Shown: piece by piece, positions 36,369 to 45,897 of the stretch
How the letters are laid out: each line of letters begins with the position of its first letter
Position numbering within the stretch: the stretch's first letter is position 1
Assembly (NCBI RefSeq): GCF_046297875.1
Contig: NZ_JBKBHD010000001.1
Span: 1,550,001-1,614,000 of the forward strand
Origin: Parvibaculum sp046297875
GTDB lineage: Bacteria > Pseudomonadota > Alphaproteobacteria > Parvibaculales > Parvibaculaceae
Direction: 5' to 3'
Length of the DNA: 64,000 nt
The notes under the pieces: model-generated
Database searches by the model: none
What the model was told of the DNA's origin: nothing
Seen by the model: the letters and a program-made list of their open reading frames with translations, nothing else
Made by a program: the position numbers and the translations under genes

Positions 36369-37379
36369 TCAGGCGGCGGCGATGCGATAGACCCGCGCGG
36401 CCGTATCGTGGAAGAGATGCTTCTTCTCCCCGGCGGTGAAGCCCGACGCGATCTTCTTGAAGGCGTTCCAGAGGACACCATAGGAGCAGGAAAGCTTGTC
36501 GACGGGGAAGTTGCTCTCGAACATGCAACGCTCCGGCCCGAAAACGTCGATCGAGTGCAGATACCAGTCGCGTGTCGCCGATACGAGTTCATCCGAAGTT
36601 GGCGGCAGCTCGCGCTTGTGCCAACCATAGCCGTTCACCGCCATGTTGATGCCGCCGAGCTTGGCGAGGACATTCGGGCAGCTTGCAAGGTTCGCCACAT
36701 CCTTTTTCCATTGGGCAAATATCTCGCCGCGCTTTCCCTCATAAGGGCCGATGCCTATGGGGCCGCCGAAATGGTCGAAGATAATGGTGGTCTCCGGGTT
36801 GGCGCGGGCGAGCGATGTCAGTTCCGGGATCTGGCGGTGATAGAGCCAGGCATCGAATGAGAGGTTGTATTCAGCAAGCCGCTTGAAGCCTTCACGGAAA
36901 TCCTTGAGCCCGAGCAGTCCTTCCGGCGGATTGGTGTGCGAGGGGCGCACCTCGGGGCTTGCGTCGAAGGCGGAGGCATGGCGGATGCCGCGAAAGCGGG
37001 CGGGAGCCGCCGCAAAATGGGCCTCGAGCACTTCATCCACGGCGCTGCCGAGGCGGAGATCGGCAAAGCCGACAATGCCGGCACAGGCGCGCATTTCGCC
37101 GAAGCCGCCGCTCGCCGATTTCGCGGCGATGCCGTTCACATATTCGGTTTCGCCGACGGGCTTCAGGTGTTCCGGCCCGTCAGCGCGATACATCGCCTTG
37201 CATTCGACGAAGACGGTGGCGCGGATATTGTGGCCCTGACCGGTGTCCTCCAGCAGCTCCTCAAGCTCGTAGCGCGAGCCCGGATGCACCCAGAGGTGAT
37301 GATGCGGGTCGATGATCGGCAGTGCGGGTTCGATCGCCGCTTCCGTGACCTTCGCCAGCCATTCGGGATTGCCCGCCAT
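36369..37379 (-). CDS. amidohydrolase family 2 (TIM-barrel) protein
   Basis: 336 residues from ATG 37379, which has GGAGG about 9 bases upstream. The family pattern starts with IIDPHHHLW (metal-binding His pair), then FVECKAMYRADGPEHL, FDHFGGPIG and a late FESNFPVDK holding the catalytic Asp. Related enzymes hydrolyse lactones or decarboxylate small aromatic or pyrone acids; the substrate here is not clear. It is the gene transcribed just before hisN with a 33-bp gap. Confidence 0.85.
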   Translation of the reverse strand: MAGNPEWLAKVTEAAIEPALPIIDPHHHLWVHPGSRYELEELLEDTGQGHNIRATVFVECKAMYRADGPEHLKPVGETEYVNGIAAKSASGGFGEMRACAGIVGFADLRLGSAVDEVLEAHFAAAPARFRGIRHASAFDASPEVRPSHTNPPEGLLGLKDFREGFKRLAEYNLSFDAWLYHRQIPELTSLARANPETTIIFDHFGGPIGIGPYEGKRGEIFAQWKKDVANLASCPNVLAKLGGINMAVNGYGWHKRELPPTSDELVSATRDWYLHSIDVFGPERCMFESNFPVDKLSCSYGVLWNAFKKIASGFTAGEKKHLFHDTAARVYRIAAA

Positions 37380-37452
37380 CGTGTCTCTCCTCCCTGTTTC
37401 TTGTTGAGGAAAGAGTGGCACTCCGCGGCGGGGGAGGCAATGGAGGCGGGCC

Positions 37453-39309
37453 TCAGCCCGCCTTTGCGAATTTCTTGCGCTCGTTCGGATCGAGATAGCG
37501 CTTGCGCAGCCGGATCGACTTCGGCGTCACTTCCACCAGCTCGTCCTGCTCGATATAGGCGATGGCCTGTTCGAGCGTCAGCGGGCGCGGCGGCGTGAGG
37601 CGCACGGCCTCGTCCTTCGAGGTTGTGCGGATGTTGGTGAGCTGCTTCGCCTTCAGGGGGTTCACGATCAGATCGTCGGAACGGGCGTTCTCGCCGATGA
37701 TCATGCCCTCATAGACCTTCACGCCCGGATTGATGAAGAGTACGCCGCGCTCCTCGATATACCAGAGCGCGTAAGGAACTGCGTCACCTGCGCCATTCGA
37801 GACCAGAACGCCGTTGCGGCGGCCTTCTATTTCGCCACGATAGGGCTCATAGGCATGGAAGATGCGGTTCATCACGCCGGTGCCGCGCGTATCGGTCAGG
37901 AATTCGCCGTGGTAGCCGATCAGGCCGCGCGACGGGCAATGGAAGATGATGCGTGTCTTGCCGGCGCCTGTCGGGCGCATGTCGATCATCTCGCCCTTGC
38001 GGTTCGAGATCTTCTCGATGACGACGCCGGTATATTCGTCGTCGACGTCCACCGTCGCTTCCTCGATCGGTTCGAGGCGGGTGCCGTTCTCGTCTTCGCG
38101 GTAGAGCACGCGGGGGCGCGAAATCGAAAGTTCGAAGCCCTCGCGGCGCATGTTCTCGATGAGAACGCCAAGCTGCAATTCGCCGCGGCCCGCGACTTCG
38201 AAGGCATCGCGCGACTCGCTGTCGGATACCTTGATCGCGACGTTCGATTCCGCTTCTTTCATCAGCCGTTCGCGGATGACGCGGGACTGCACCTTGGTGC
38301 CTTCGCGGCCGGCGAGGGGGCTGTCATTGATCGAAATGGTGATCGAAAGCGTCGGCGGGTCGATGGGCAGGGCGGCAATGGCTTGCGTCACCTGGGCGTC
38401 GCAGATCGTGTCGGCGACAGTGCCTTCCTGCAGGCCGGCGATGGCGACGATGTCGCCTGCCCTTGCCTCATCCACCGGAATGCGCTGGATGCCGCGGAAG
38501 GCCAGAACCTTGCTGAGGCGTCCCTTTTCGATGGTGGCGACTTCTCCACCCTTCGGCTGGCGCAGCACCTGCACGTTCATGTTCGGCTTCGCCGTGCCCT
38601 TTTCGATGCGGCCGGTGAGAATGCGACCGAGATAGGGGTCGCTCTCGATGGTCGTGACCAGCATGGCGAATGGCTCGGTTTCCGAGCCGTCGCTCAGTGC
38701 GGCGGGCGCCGGGAAATGGCTGAGGATCTTTGCGAAGAGCGGCTTCATGCCGTGGTCCTTCGCGTCTGGCGCGTTCAGGTCTTCGGTCGCCCAGCCTTCC
38801 TTCGCCGAGGCGAAGATGGTGGGGAAGTCGAGCTGTTCGTCGGTCGCGCCGAGGGCGGCGAAAAGATCGAAGGCTTCGATATGGACTTCGTCGGCGCGGG
38901 CGTCCGGCCGGTCGACCTTGTTGATGAGGACGATGGGCTTGAGGCCCAGCGCCAACGCCTTCGAGGTGACGAATTTGGTCTGGGGCAGCGGGCCCTCGGC
39001 GGCGTCCACCAAAAGCACCACGCCATCGACCATCGAGAGGATGCGCTCCACCTCGCCGCCGAAATCGGCATGGCCCGGCGTGTCGATGATGTTGATGCGG
39101 GTATGGCTGCCGTCCTGCTCCCAGTCGACGCTGGTGCATTTCGCCAGAATGGTGATGCCGCGCTCACGCTCGAGATCGTTCGAGTCCATGACGCGCTCGG
39201 CCACCTGCTGGTTGTCGCGGAAAGTGCCGGACTGGCGCAGGAGCTGGTCGACCAGCGTCGTTTTCCCATGGTCGACATGGGCGATGATCGCGATATTCCG
39301 AATAGACAT
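37453..39309 (-). CDS. typA: translational GTPase TypA/BipA
   Basis: 618 residues. The start at ATG 39309 gives the standard N-terminus MSIRNIAIIAHVDHGKTT; an upstream in-frame start would add an unrelated Pro-rich extension. G motifs: AHVDHGKTT, the switch I ERERGITI, DTPGHADFGGE and NKVDR. EF-G-like domains III and V and the TypA-specific C-terminal domain (RLTPPRPLTLEQAIAYI) are present. It binds ribosomes and affects stress and surface functions. Confidence 0.97.
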   Translation of the reverse strand: MSIRNIAIIAHVDHGKTTLVDQLLRQSGTFRDNQQVAERVMDSNDLERERGITILAKCTSVDWEQDGSHTRINIIDTPGHADFGGEVERILSMVDGVVLLVDAAEGPLPQTKFVTSKALALGLKPIVLINKVDRPDARADEVHIEAFDLFAALGATDEQLDFPTIFASAKEGWATEDLNAPDAKDHGMKPLFAKILSHFPAPAALSDGSETEPFAMLVTTIESDPYLGRILTGRIEKGTAKPNMNVQVLRQPKGGEVATIEKGRLSKVLAFRGIQRIPVDEARAGDIVAIAGLQEGTVADTICDAQVTQAIAALPIDPPTLSITISINDSPLAGREGTKVQSRVIRERLMKEAESNVAIKVSDSESRDAFEVAGRGELQLGVLIENMRREGFELSISRPRVLYREDENGTRLEPIEEATVDVDDEYTGVVIEKISNRKGEMIDMRPTGAGKTRIIFHCPSRGLIGYHGEFLTDTRGTGVMNRIFHAYEPYRGEIEGRRNGVLVSNGAGDAVPYALWYIEERGVLFINPGVKVYEGMIIGENARSDDLIVNPLKAKQLTNIRTTSKDEAVRLTPPRPLTLEQAIAYIEQDELVEVTPKSIRLRKRYLDPNERKKFAKAG

Positions 39310-39542
39310 ATGACCGCCGGGGTAAAAGGGCCGCTCAACCGCGGACCCTCCAGGGGGCGCGGGGGCGGCCGGAAATTTGGCCGGTTTATAGCCGCTCGGG
39401 GGCCAACCCACAAGGTTTCCTTCGCACCTGCGGCAATGAGGGCGGGGCAGGGTTAATCCAAGGTGGCCGCGAGCCCGTTCGAGGTTTGCCGTGCGTAAAT
39501 TGGGGCTGGCGGGGCGGGGGGAAATCGCCGTAAATCCCGGCC

Positions 39543-40799
39543 ATGTCCAGCGTTCGGGCCTCGCGCCTCCATATCTTCCTGCTCGTCGGCATTTTATGTC
39601 TCGTCTATACGGTGAGCCAGTTCCTGCGCTCGTCCACGGGCGTCATTGCACCGAATCTCTCGGCCGATCTCGGGCTCCGGCCGGAGGGGCTTGGCATTCT
39701 GTCGGGGGCCTTCTTCCTGTCCTTCGCGCTGGCGCAGATTCCCGTCGGCATCCTGCTCGACCGCTATGGCGCCCGGATCACCATGATCGGCTCGGTGGGC
39801 ATTGCCATCATCGGCTGTTTCGTCTTTGCGATGGCCGAGGGCGAGGCGGGGCTCACCTTTGCGCGCGTGCTGATGGGGCTTGGCTGTTCTGCCATGCTGA
39901 TGGGTCCTCTCATGATCTATCGCTGGTGGTTCGCGCCGGAAAAGTTCGCCATGCTTTCCGGCTTGCAGATTTCCATCGGCACGATCGGCGCCTTGATGGC
40001 GACGGCGCCGCTCGCCTTTTCGACCGAGATGTTCGGCTGGCGGGCGAGCTTCGTGGGTGCGGGCGTCGTGACACTGGTCCTTGCCATTGCGATGGGTTTC
40101 ATCGCGCGGGACACGCCGCCCGGCATCGTGCCGCCGGAACGGCCAAATGAAACGCTCCGCCAGAGTTTCGGCGGCATATTCGAGGTGATGCGCTGGCCGG
40201 GTGTGTGGCCGCTGTTCGTGATGATCTCCTGCGGCTATGCGAGTTTCGCGGCGGTGCAGACGCTCTGGGCCTCGCCTTATCTGGCAGATGTGCATGGGCT
40301 CGATCTTTCGGCGCGCGGCTATGTGCTGCTCGGCATCACGGGCGGGCAGGTGGTGGGCCTCCTCATCTGGGGCTATGCGGAGCGCGTGTTTGGCAGCATC
40401 AAGAAGCCGATCCTGGCGGGTGCGGCGCTTTCCGCCTCGATCCTCGCGCTGCTCGCGATTTTCGAGGCGCCGGGGCTCACGCTCGTCACTTCGCTCTTCA
40501 TCATCTTCGGGCTCAATGCGGGCTATACGCCGCTGCTTCTCGCGCATGGGCGGCTCCTTTTTCCGGACAGGCTGGCGGGGCGCGGCATCACGCTGCTCAA
40601 TCTCGGCAATATGGCGGGCGTTTTCGTGCTGCAGGCGCTGACCGGCGTGCTGATCGGGCAGTTGCAGCGGGCCGGTGTTTCGCCGGAGACAGGCTACCGC
40701 GCGACCTTCGGCGCGCTGGCGCTCGTGCTTGTCGCGGCGCTTGCCTTTTATTCGACTATCCCCGACACGAATTCGCGCAATGCCGCGCGGGAGGGGTGA
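39543..40799 (+). CDS. MFS transporter
   Basis: 418 residues with about twelve hydrophobic segments. The MFS motif between segments 2 and 3 is GILLDRYGARITM. The protein resembles the nitrate/nitrite-porter or oxalate-formate side of the superfamily in general pattern, but the substrate cannot be told. A PNPOx-fold gene begins 9 bp downstream on the same strand. Confidence 0.88.
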   Translation: MSSVRASRLHIFLLVGILCLVYTVSQFLRSSTGVIAPNLSADLGLRPEGLGILSGAFFLSFALAQIPVGILLDRYGARITMIGSVGIAIIGCFVFAMAEGEAGLTFARVLMGLGCSAMLMGPLMIYRWWFAPEKFAMLSGLQISIGTIGALMATAPLAFSTEMFGWRASFVGAGVVTLVLAIAMGFIARDTPPGIVPPERPNETLRQSFGGIFEVMRWPGVWPLFVMISCGYASFAAVQTLWASPYLADVHGLDLSARGYVLLGITGGQVVGLLIWGYAERVFGSIKKPILAGAALSASILALLAIFEAPGLTLVTSLFIIFGLNAGYTPLLLAHGRLLFPDRLAGRGITLLNLGNMAGVFVLQALTGVLIGQLQRAGVSPETGYRATFGALALVLVAALAFYSTIPDTNSRNAAREG

Positions 40800-40808
40800 G
40801 GACACCAC

Positions 40809-41357
40809 ATGGCCAAGCAGTTTCCCGGTCTGACGCCGGAATTGAAGGATTTCATCGGGCGGCAGCATATGTTCTTCACGGCGAGCGCTTGTGCGGAGGG
40901 CCGCATCAATCTCTCGCCCAAGGGGCTCGACGGTTTCCGCGTGACGGGCGACAACGAGGCCGTATTTCTCAATCTCACCGGCAGCGGCAACGAAACGGCG
41001 GCGCATCTGCTGGCCGACGGGCGGCTCACCATCATGTTCTGCGCCTTCGAGGGGCCGCCGATGATCCTGAGGCTCTACGGCCATGCGCGCTCGCTGCCGC
41101 GCGGCTCTGCCGACTATGGGCGCTATCTGGCGGACGCCTTTGGCGGCGAGGAACCGGCCGGTGCGCGGCAGATCGTGGTTCTCGATATCGATCTCGTGCA
41201 GACAAGCTGCGGTTTCGGCGTGCCGCTCTACGACTACAAGGCAGAGCGGCCCTCGCTTGTCCGCTGGGCGGAGCAGAAGGGCGAGGACGGCATCGCGGAT
41301 TACTGGCGCGAGAAGAACCTCGTCAGCATGGACGGGCTGCCGACGGGGATGGACTAG
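40809..41357 (+). CDS. pyridoxamine 5'-phosphate oxidase-family (FMN-binding split barrel) protein
   Basis: 182 residues. The split-barrel pattern is clear: MFFTASACAEGRINLSPKGL, VFLNLTGSGNETAAHL, RLTIMFCAFEGPPMILRLYG. Such proteins bind FMN or F420 and reduce or oxidise small molecules. It is not PdxH, since it is shorter and lacks the PdxH C-terminus. It probably shares a transcript with the MFS gene. Confidence 0.85.
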   Translation: MAKQFPGLTPELKDFIGRQHMFFTASACAEGRINLSPKGLDGFRVTGDNEAVFLNLTGSGNETAAHLLADGRLTIMFCAFEGPPMILRLYGHARSLPRGSADYGRYLADAFGGEEPAGARQIVVLDIDLVQTSCGFGVPLYDYKAERPSLVRWAEQKGEDGIADYWREKNLVSMDGLPTGMD

Positions 41358-41435
41358 GCGCTTCGGGCGCAATTCTGCAGATGGATCAGAAGTGGGGATC
41401 GAGCGTCACGCTTCAAGCGGGGATATCTTTTTTCT

Positions 41436-42635
41436 TCAGACCGCCGCTTCAGCCGTTTGCCTCTGGACAGGCGCGGCCGCCTCTTCCGGCATCTCCTCGA
41501 GCGCAAGGTTCGTGATGAACTGCTTGGCGCAGGCGTCCCAGGCGAAATTCATGGCATAGGCGCGGGCGTCTTCGCGGTTGAGCTTGAGGGCGTTCAGGCA
41601 GGCGGCTTTCAAATCGTCGTCGAGCGCGCCGGCCTTCATGCCGTCGGGCGTGAAGGCGAGGACATCGCCGGGGCCCTGCACGGGATAGCCCGCAACGGGG
41701 GTTCCTGCGGCCATCGCCTCGATCAGCACGAGGCCGAATGTGTCGGTCTTGCTCGGGAATACAAAGACATCCGCCGCCGCATAGGCCGCCGCCAGTTCCT
41801 CGCCGAAGAGGGACCCGGCGAAATGCGCATCCGGGAATTTCTTTTTCAGATAGTCGAGGCGCGGTCCATCGCCGACGATCATTTTCGAGCCGGGCAGGTC
41901 GAGTTCGAGGAAGGCGTCGATATTCTTCTCGACGGCGACGCGGCCGACATTGAGGAAGACGGGCCGGGCAAGGCCTTGCGGATGCGCTTCCATCAGCTCG
42001 GGGCGGGGACGGTAAAGCTCCGTATCGACGCCGCGCGACCAGATGACGGGTTCGCCGAAGCCGCGCTCTTTCAGTTCCGCCTGCAGCGAGGGCGTTGCTA
42101 CCATCAAGGCGGTCGCCTTTGCGTGGAAGCGGCGCAGGAAGGCATAGCCCCATGAGAGGGGAATGCCGGTGCGGGCATTCAGATATTCGGCAAAGCGCGT
42201 GTGGAAGGATGTCGAGAAGGGGATGCCTTTCCTCACGCAGAAGCGGCGCGCGGCGATACCGAGCGGGCCTTCGGTCGCAATGTGGATCGCATTCGGGTTC
42301 GCGTCGCGGATCATCCGCGCGATCTTGCGGCCCGGGAAAAGCGCGAGGCGGATTTCAGGGTAGGTCGGCATCGGCACTGTCGTGAAGAGATCGGGCGTGA
42401 TGAAAGTTACTTCATGGCCCATGCCCTTCAGATTTGCCGTGAGCTGCTGCAGCGTGCGGACAACGCCGTTCACCTGGGGCGGGGCTGCATCCGAGACGAT
42501 GACGATGCGCAGCGGTTCGGAGAAGCGGCCGACATCCTTCGGCAGCGGGCGGCCGCGCAACCGGCCGAGAAGGCGCGCGATACGGCGCGTCTTGCGCGGG
42601 GCAAGAGGGGCGAGAGCCTGGGTTTCATGGGGCAT
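41436..42635 (-). CDS. GT4-type glycosyltransferase, possible glycolipid synthase
   Basis: 399 residues. The start at ATG 42635 lies 1 bp after the stop of the metallophosphoesterase gene. The N-terminal Rossmann domain begins at LRIVIVSDAAPPQVNGVVRTL; the C-terminal domain has FLNVGRVAVEKN and the nucleotide-sugar site VFPSKTDTFGLVLIEAMAAGTPV. It belongs to family GT4, near SqdX/PimB-like lipid glycosyltransferases. Pairing with a PlcP-like phospholipase suggests it may put sugar on diacylglycerol to make a phosphorus-free membrane lipid; this is inference. Other acceptors are possible. Confidence 0.87.
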   Translation of the reverse strand: MPHETQALAPLAPRKTRRIARLLGRLRGRPLPKDVGRFSEPLRIVIVSDAAPPQVNGVVRTLQQLTANLKGMGHEVTFITPDLFTTVPMPTYPEIRLALFPGRKIARMIRDANPNAIHIATEGPLGIAARRFCVRKGIPFSTSFHTRFAEYLNARTGIPLSWGYAFLRRFHAKATALMVATPSLQAELKERGFGEPVIWSRGVDTELYRPRPELMEAHPQGLARPVFLNVGRVAVEKNIDAFLELDLPGSKMIVGDGPRLDYLKKKFPDAHFAGSLFGEELAAAYAAADVFVFPSKTDTFGLVLIEAMAAGTPVAGYPVQGPGDVLAFTPDGMKAGALDDDLKAACLNALKLNREDARAYAMNFAWDACAKQFITNLALEEMPEEAAAPVQRQTAEAAV

Positions 42636-42636
42636 T

Positions 42637-43614
42637 TCAGGCGGCCGTGGGCACGAGCGTTGCTTCATCCTCGTCCGCTGCCTCGCGCTCGATATGGGCG
42701 AGGTCGGTATCCCAGGAGAAGGTCTGCCAGGTGATGAGAGAGAGCTGACCGCCCTCGTCTTCGCAGAGCGCGGTGCAGCTTTCCACCCAGTCGCCGTCAT
42801 TGCAGTAGAGCACACCGTCGAAGTCGCGGATTTCCGCGTGGTGGATATGGCCGCAGATGACGCCATCGACACCGCGCTCGCGGGCGGAACGGGCAACGGC
42901 ATGTTCATAGTTCGAGATATATTCGACCGCGTTCTTCACCCGGTTCTTCAGATATGAAGAGAGCGACCAGTAAGGCAGATTGAAGAAGCGGCGGACTTCG
43001 TGCAGCCAGTTGTTGAGTGCGAGTGCAATTGTGTAGGCGCGGTCGCCGAGATGGGCGAGCCATTTCGCGTATTTCACGACGCTGTCAAACTGGTCGCCAT
43101 GAAGCACGAGGAAGCGGCGGCCGTCCGCCGTTTCGTGGATCGCTTCGCCGATGACGTCGATACCGCCGAAATTGAGGCCGGTATAGTCGCGCAGCGCCTC
43201 GTCGTGATTGCCGGGGACATAGATCACGGATGAGCCCTTGCGCGACTTGCGCAGGATTTCCTGCACCACGGCATTATGAGCCGCGTTCCAGTACCAGGAC
43301 CGCTTGATGCGCCAGCCATCCACAATGTCGCCGACGAGATAGATCGTCTCGGCATCGTTATGGCGGAGGAAGTCGAGCAGGAGTTCGGCCTTGCAGCCCG
43401 GCGTGCCGAGATGGATGTCGGAGAGGAAGAGCGTGCGGTGCTGCTTGCGGTGCTTGGGCCGGGGCCCCAGCAATCTTTCATCTAGCCCGCCGCGCCGCGC
43501 CTTGGCGCGGGCCGCTTCCTTGCGGGCTTTCTTGGCACTCTTTGTCGCGGGGGGCGAGGGCATTTCCGCCGCCTTTCGCGTCTTGTCGAGTAATGCCGTA
43601 TCGAACAGGGTCAT
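42637..43614 (-). CDS. metallophosphoesterase, UDP-2,3-diacylglucosamine diphosphatase family, PlcP-like
   Basis: 325 residues. A basic N-terminal tail of about 55 residues leads into the two-metal phosphoesterase core: LFLSDIHLGTPGC, VGDIVDGWRIKRSWYW, VPGNHDE, VLHGDQFD and CGHIHHAEI. The family is usually annotated as UDP-2,3-diacylglucosamine diphosphatase (LpxH-like), but the HLGTPGC, RSWYWNAAHNAVVQ and NDGDWVESCTA patterns agree with PlcP, the phospholipase C that removes head groups under phosphate limitation in rhizobia and marine bacteria. The glycosyltransferase follows at once. Pho-box-like repeats lie upstream. Confidence 0.82.
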   Translation of the reverse strand: MTLFDTALLDKTRKAAEMPSPPATKSAKKARKEAARAKARRGGLDERLLGPRPKHRKQHRTLFLSDIHLGTPGCKAELLLDFLRHNDAETIYLVGDIVDGWRIKRSWYWNAAHNAVVQEILRKSRKGSSVIYVPGNHDEALRDYTGLNFGGIDVIGEAIHETADGRRFLVLHGDQFDSVVKYAKWLAHLGDRAYTIALALNNWLHEVRRFFNLPYWSLSSYLKNRVKNAVEYISNYEHAVARSARERGVDGVICGHIHHAEIRDFDGVLYCNDGDWVESCTALCEDEGGQLSLITWQTFSWDTDLAHIEREAADEDEATLVPTAA

Positions 43615-43722
43615 GTCCTCGTCGATCTGTTGCCGCGCCCATATCGAGCCGCGCGGTCGTTGCGAATCGTTTTCCTTTCATCTCTCACGCCGGGAATATG
43701 GGTGCGCTGCAAAACGCTCGCG

Positions 43723-43750
43723 TGACGTTTCAATGACGTTTATGTGACGG
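43723..43750. promoter_or_regulatory. triple 11-bp direct repeat (Pho-box-like) in divergent gap
   Basis: TGACG starts at 43723, 43734 and 43745, an exact 11-bp period; the first two copies are TGACGTT. On the minus strand this reads as repeats with a CGTCA core, close to the PhoB site (CTGTCAT repeats, 11-bp period). A CATATT hexamer that could act as a -10 for the phosphoesterase gene is found further along the minus strand. The gap also serves the response-regulator operon on the plus strand. Confidence 0.55.
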
Positions 43751-43840
43751 CGTGGGGTGCCGGTGCCAGGCGTTCCAAGTGCATGTAATTGAAGGCGTTT
43801 TTATTGTGATAGACTGGCGGCAACACGAACCGGGCCGGCC

Positions 43841-44512
43841 ATGCGCATATTGATTGTCGAGGATAACCGCCGTCTTGCGGCGCTGATTGCCAAAGGATGC
43901 GGCGAAGCAGGCTTTGCTAGCGATGCCTGCCACGATCTCGACGGTGCGCGTGCGGCGCTTGCGGCGGCGCGTCATGACGCGATCATCCTCGATCTCGGGC
44001 TGCCGGACGGCGATGGCCTCCAATTGCTGGCGGCGCTGAGGGCTGAGGGAAACGAGGTTCCGGTGCTGGTGCTGACCGCGCGTGATGTACTTGAGGCGCG
44101 GGTCGAGGGACTGAACACGGGGGCGGACGACTACCTCCTCAAGCCGTTCGCCATGGAGGAACTCGTTGCGCGGCTGCGGGCGTTGCTCAGACGGCCCGGC
44201 AAGGCGCTTGGGCGGGTATTGAGCGCCGGCAATCTTTCGCTCGATACGGTTGCGCGGGAGGTTGCGATCGGGGGGACGCCGGCTGCCTTTTCGAAGCGCG
44301 AGACGGACCTTCTCGAAATCCTGCTGCGCCGGCAGGGGCGCGTCGTGGCAAAGGAAACGATCGAGCAGGGGCTTCATGCCTTCGATGACGAGATTTCCTC
44401 GAACACGGTCGAGGTGTCGGTGCATCGATTGCGCAAACGGCTGGCGGAGGCGGGCGCCGACATGGAGATCCATACGCTGAGGGGCATCGGATACTTGCTG
44501 GGGACGCCATGA
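43841..44512 (+). CDS. OmpR/PmrA-family response regulator
   Basis: 223 residues. The receiver domain (1-115) has the acidic pair in VEDNRR, the phospho-accepting Asp in IILDLGLPDGDG, Thr in VLTARD and Lys in LLKPF. The C-terminal winged helix (about 130-220) ends in NTVEVSVHRLRKRL and HTLRGIGYLL. It belongs to the PmrA/QseB/TctD branch. It is coupled to the sensor kinase by a 4-bp overlap. Its likely targets are the eptA-like gene downstream and perhaps itself, because 11-bp direct repeats suited to this family lie near these genes. Confidence 0.93.
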   Translation: MRILIVEDNRRLAALIAKGCGEAGFASDACHDLDGARAALAAARHDAIILDLGLPDGDGLQLLAALRAEGNEVPVLVLTARDVLEARVEGLNTGADDYLLKPFAMEELVARLRALLRRPGKALGRVLSAGNLSLDTVAREVAIGGTPAAFSKRETDLLEILLRRQGRVVAKETIEQGLHAFDDEISSNTVEVSVHRLRKRLAEAGADMEIHTLRGIGYLLGTP

Positions 44513-45897
44513 AGCGGCTGGCGCAGGCACTGATGTCCGGCTCGCTCGCCGCCCGGCTTACCCGGCGGATGATCGCGATTGTCGTCCTGTCCTTCCTCGT
44601 CCTGCTTCTTATCCTCAAACTGCAGTATGAGACGGAACGGGATTCGCTGCGCGACCGTTCGCTGCTTGCGCAGGCGAGCGATATTGCCGCCCATGTCACG
44701 CTGGCGGATGGCGGCGTAAGCCTGTCGCTGCCGCAGAATCTCGACGAAGCCTATGATCGGCCGGACAGGCAGTTCATCTATGTCATCTCCGATGGAGAGG
44801 GCCGGGTTCTCGCTTCCTCGCATCGGCAGTCTGAGCTGCTGGCGCCGCTGCCCGGTGCCGGCGACGACCGATATTTCAGTCTTCCCGATCTTGCCGGGCG
44901 CGGCACCTATTACGGCGTGACCGTGGATCTCGGAAAGGGCGAGGTGCCGCCGCTCTTTGTGCAGGTCGCGCAGGGGTCGCTGCATGGGGATGTTCTTGCG
45001 GATTCCGTGGTCGAGGAATTCCTGGAACATTCATGGCCATTCCTTCTGCTTCTCGTCATCGGCATCGTTTCCGTGACGGTGTGGACGGTACGGCAGTCGC
45101 TTTTGCCCGTGACGGCGCTTTCGAAACTTGCGCAGCGTATCGGCCCTGCCAATCTCGACCGGCGCCTGCCGGATGATGGATTACCGCCCGAGATCCTTCC
45201 ACTCGTTCATGCGGTCAATCGTTCGCTCGACCGCATTGAGGAAGGCTATCGCCGCGAACGCGATTTCACCGCCACTACCGCGCATGAGTTGCGCACGCCG
45301 CTCGCCGTGCTCAAGGCGAATGTCGAAACCATGTCTGACCTAGGGGAAGTGCCGCACCTTCTCGAAGAGCTGGACGGACTGGAGCGGCTTGTCACCCAGC
45401 TTCTCAGACTGTCTCAGGCCGACAATCTGGTGCTGCGCCGGGATGAGAGGGCCGATCTCGCCGCCGTCGCCCGGGGCGTTGCCGAGCAGCTCGCGCCGTT
45501 CGCGCTCAAGGAAGGAAAGAGCATCTCGCTTGCGCAGGGGCCTTCCGTCCTGGTGCATGGAAATGCGGATTTCCTTGCGCTTGCGCTTCGCAATCTGGCC
45601 GAGAACGCGCTGGCGCATACGCCACGCGGCGAAACGGTGGAGATCGTGACGGGACCGGGCGCTCGAATCTCCGTCATCGACAAGGGGCCGGGGGTCGCGC
45701 CGGAGGATGAAGCCCGGATCTTCGAGCGGTTCTTTCGTGCGCATCCCCAAGGATACAAGGGGGCGGGACTTGGCCTTTCCATTGCGCGGCGCATTGCCAT
45801 GATTCACGGCGGCGGCATCGAGATCGGGCGCGGGGCAGAGAAAGGCGCCGTTTTCACGATCCGGTTGCCCGAATTGCCGCACCCCCCGCCGATGTAA
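44509..45897 (+). CDS. sensor histidine kinase partner of the PmrA-like regulator
   Basis: 462 residues. Two membrane spans at about 22-42 and 170-192 enclose a periplasmic sensor of about 125 residues. The HAMP-like linker (LPVTALSKLAQRIGPANLDRR) is followed by the phospho-accepting His in TTAHELRTPLAVLK, the N box LRNLAENALAHTP, and G boxes DKGPGVAP and GAGLGLSIARR. The architecture fits the PmrB/QseC group, which senses cations or peptides at the membrane. It overlaps the regulator gene by 4 bp. Confidence 0.93.
   Translation: MKRLAQALMSGSLAARLTRRMIAIVVLSFLVLLLILKLQYETERDSLRDRSLLAQASDIAAHVTLADGGVSLSLPQNLDEAYDRPDRQFIYVISDGEGRVLASSHRQSELLAPLPGAGDDRYFSLPDLAGRGTYYGVTVDLGKGEVPPLFVQVAQGSLHGDVLADSVVEEFLEHSWPFLLLLVIGIVSVTVWTVRQSLLPVTALSKLAQRIGPANLDRRLPDDGLPPEILPLVHAVNRSLDRIEEGYRRERDFTATTAHELRTPLAVLKANVETMSDLGEVPHLLEELDGLERLVTQLLRLSQADNLVLRRDERADLAAVARGVAEQLAPFALKEGKSISLAQGPSVLVHGNADFLALALRNLAENALAHTPRGETVEIVTGPGARISVIDKGPGVAPEDEARIFERFFRAHPQGYKGAGLGLSIARRIAMIHGGGIEIGRGAEKGAVFTIRLPELPHPPPM

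Noticed and set aside
39594..41372. A 592-codon minus-strand frame opposite the MFS and PNPOx genes
   Set aside because: The product is extremely rich in Arg, Glu and His and covers two well-supported plus-strand genes.
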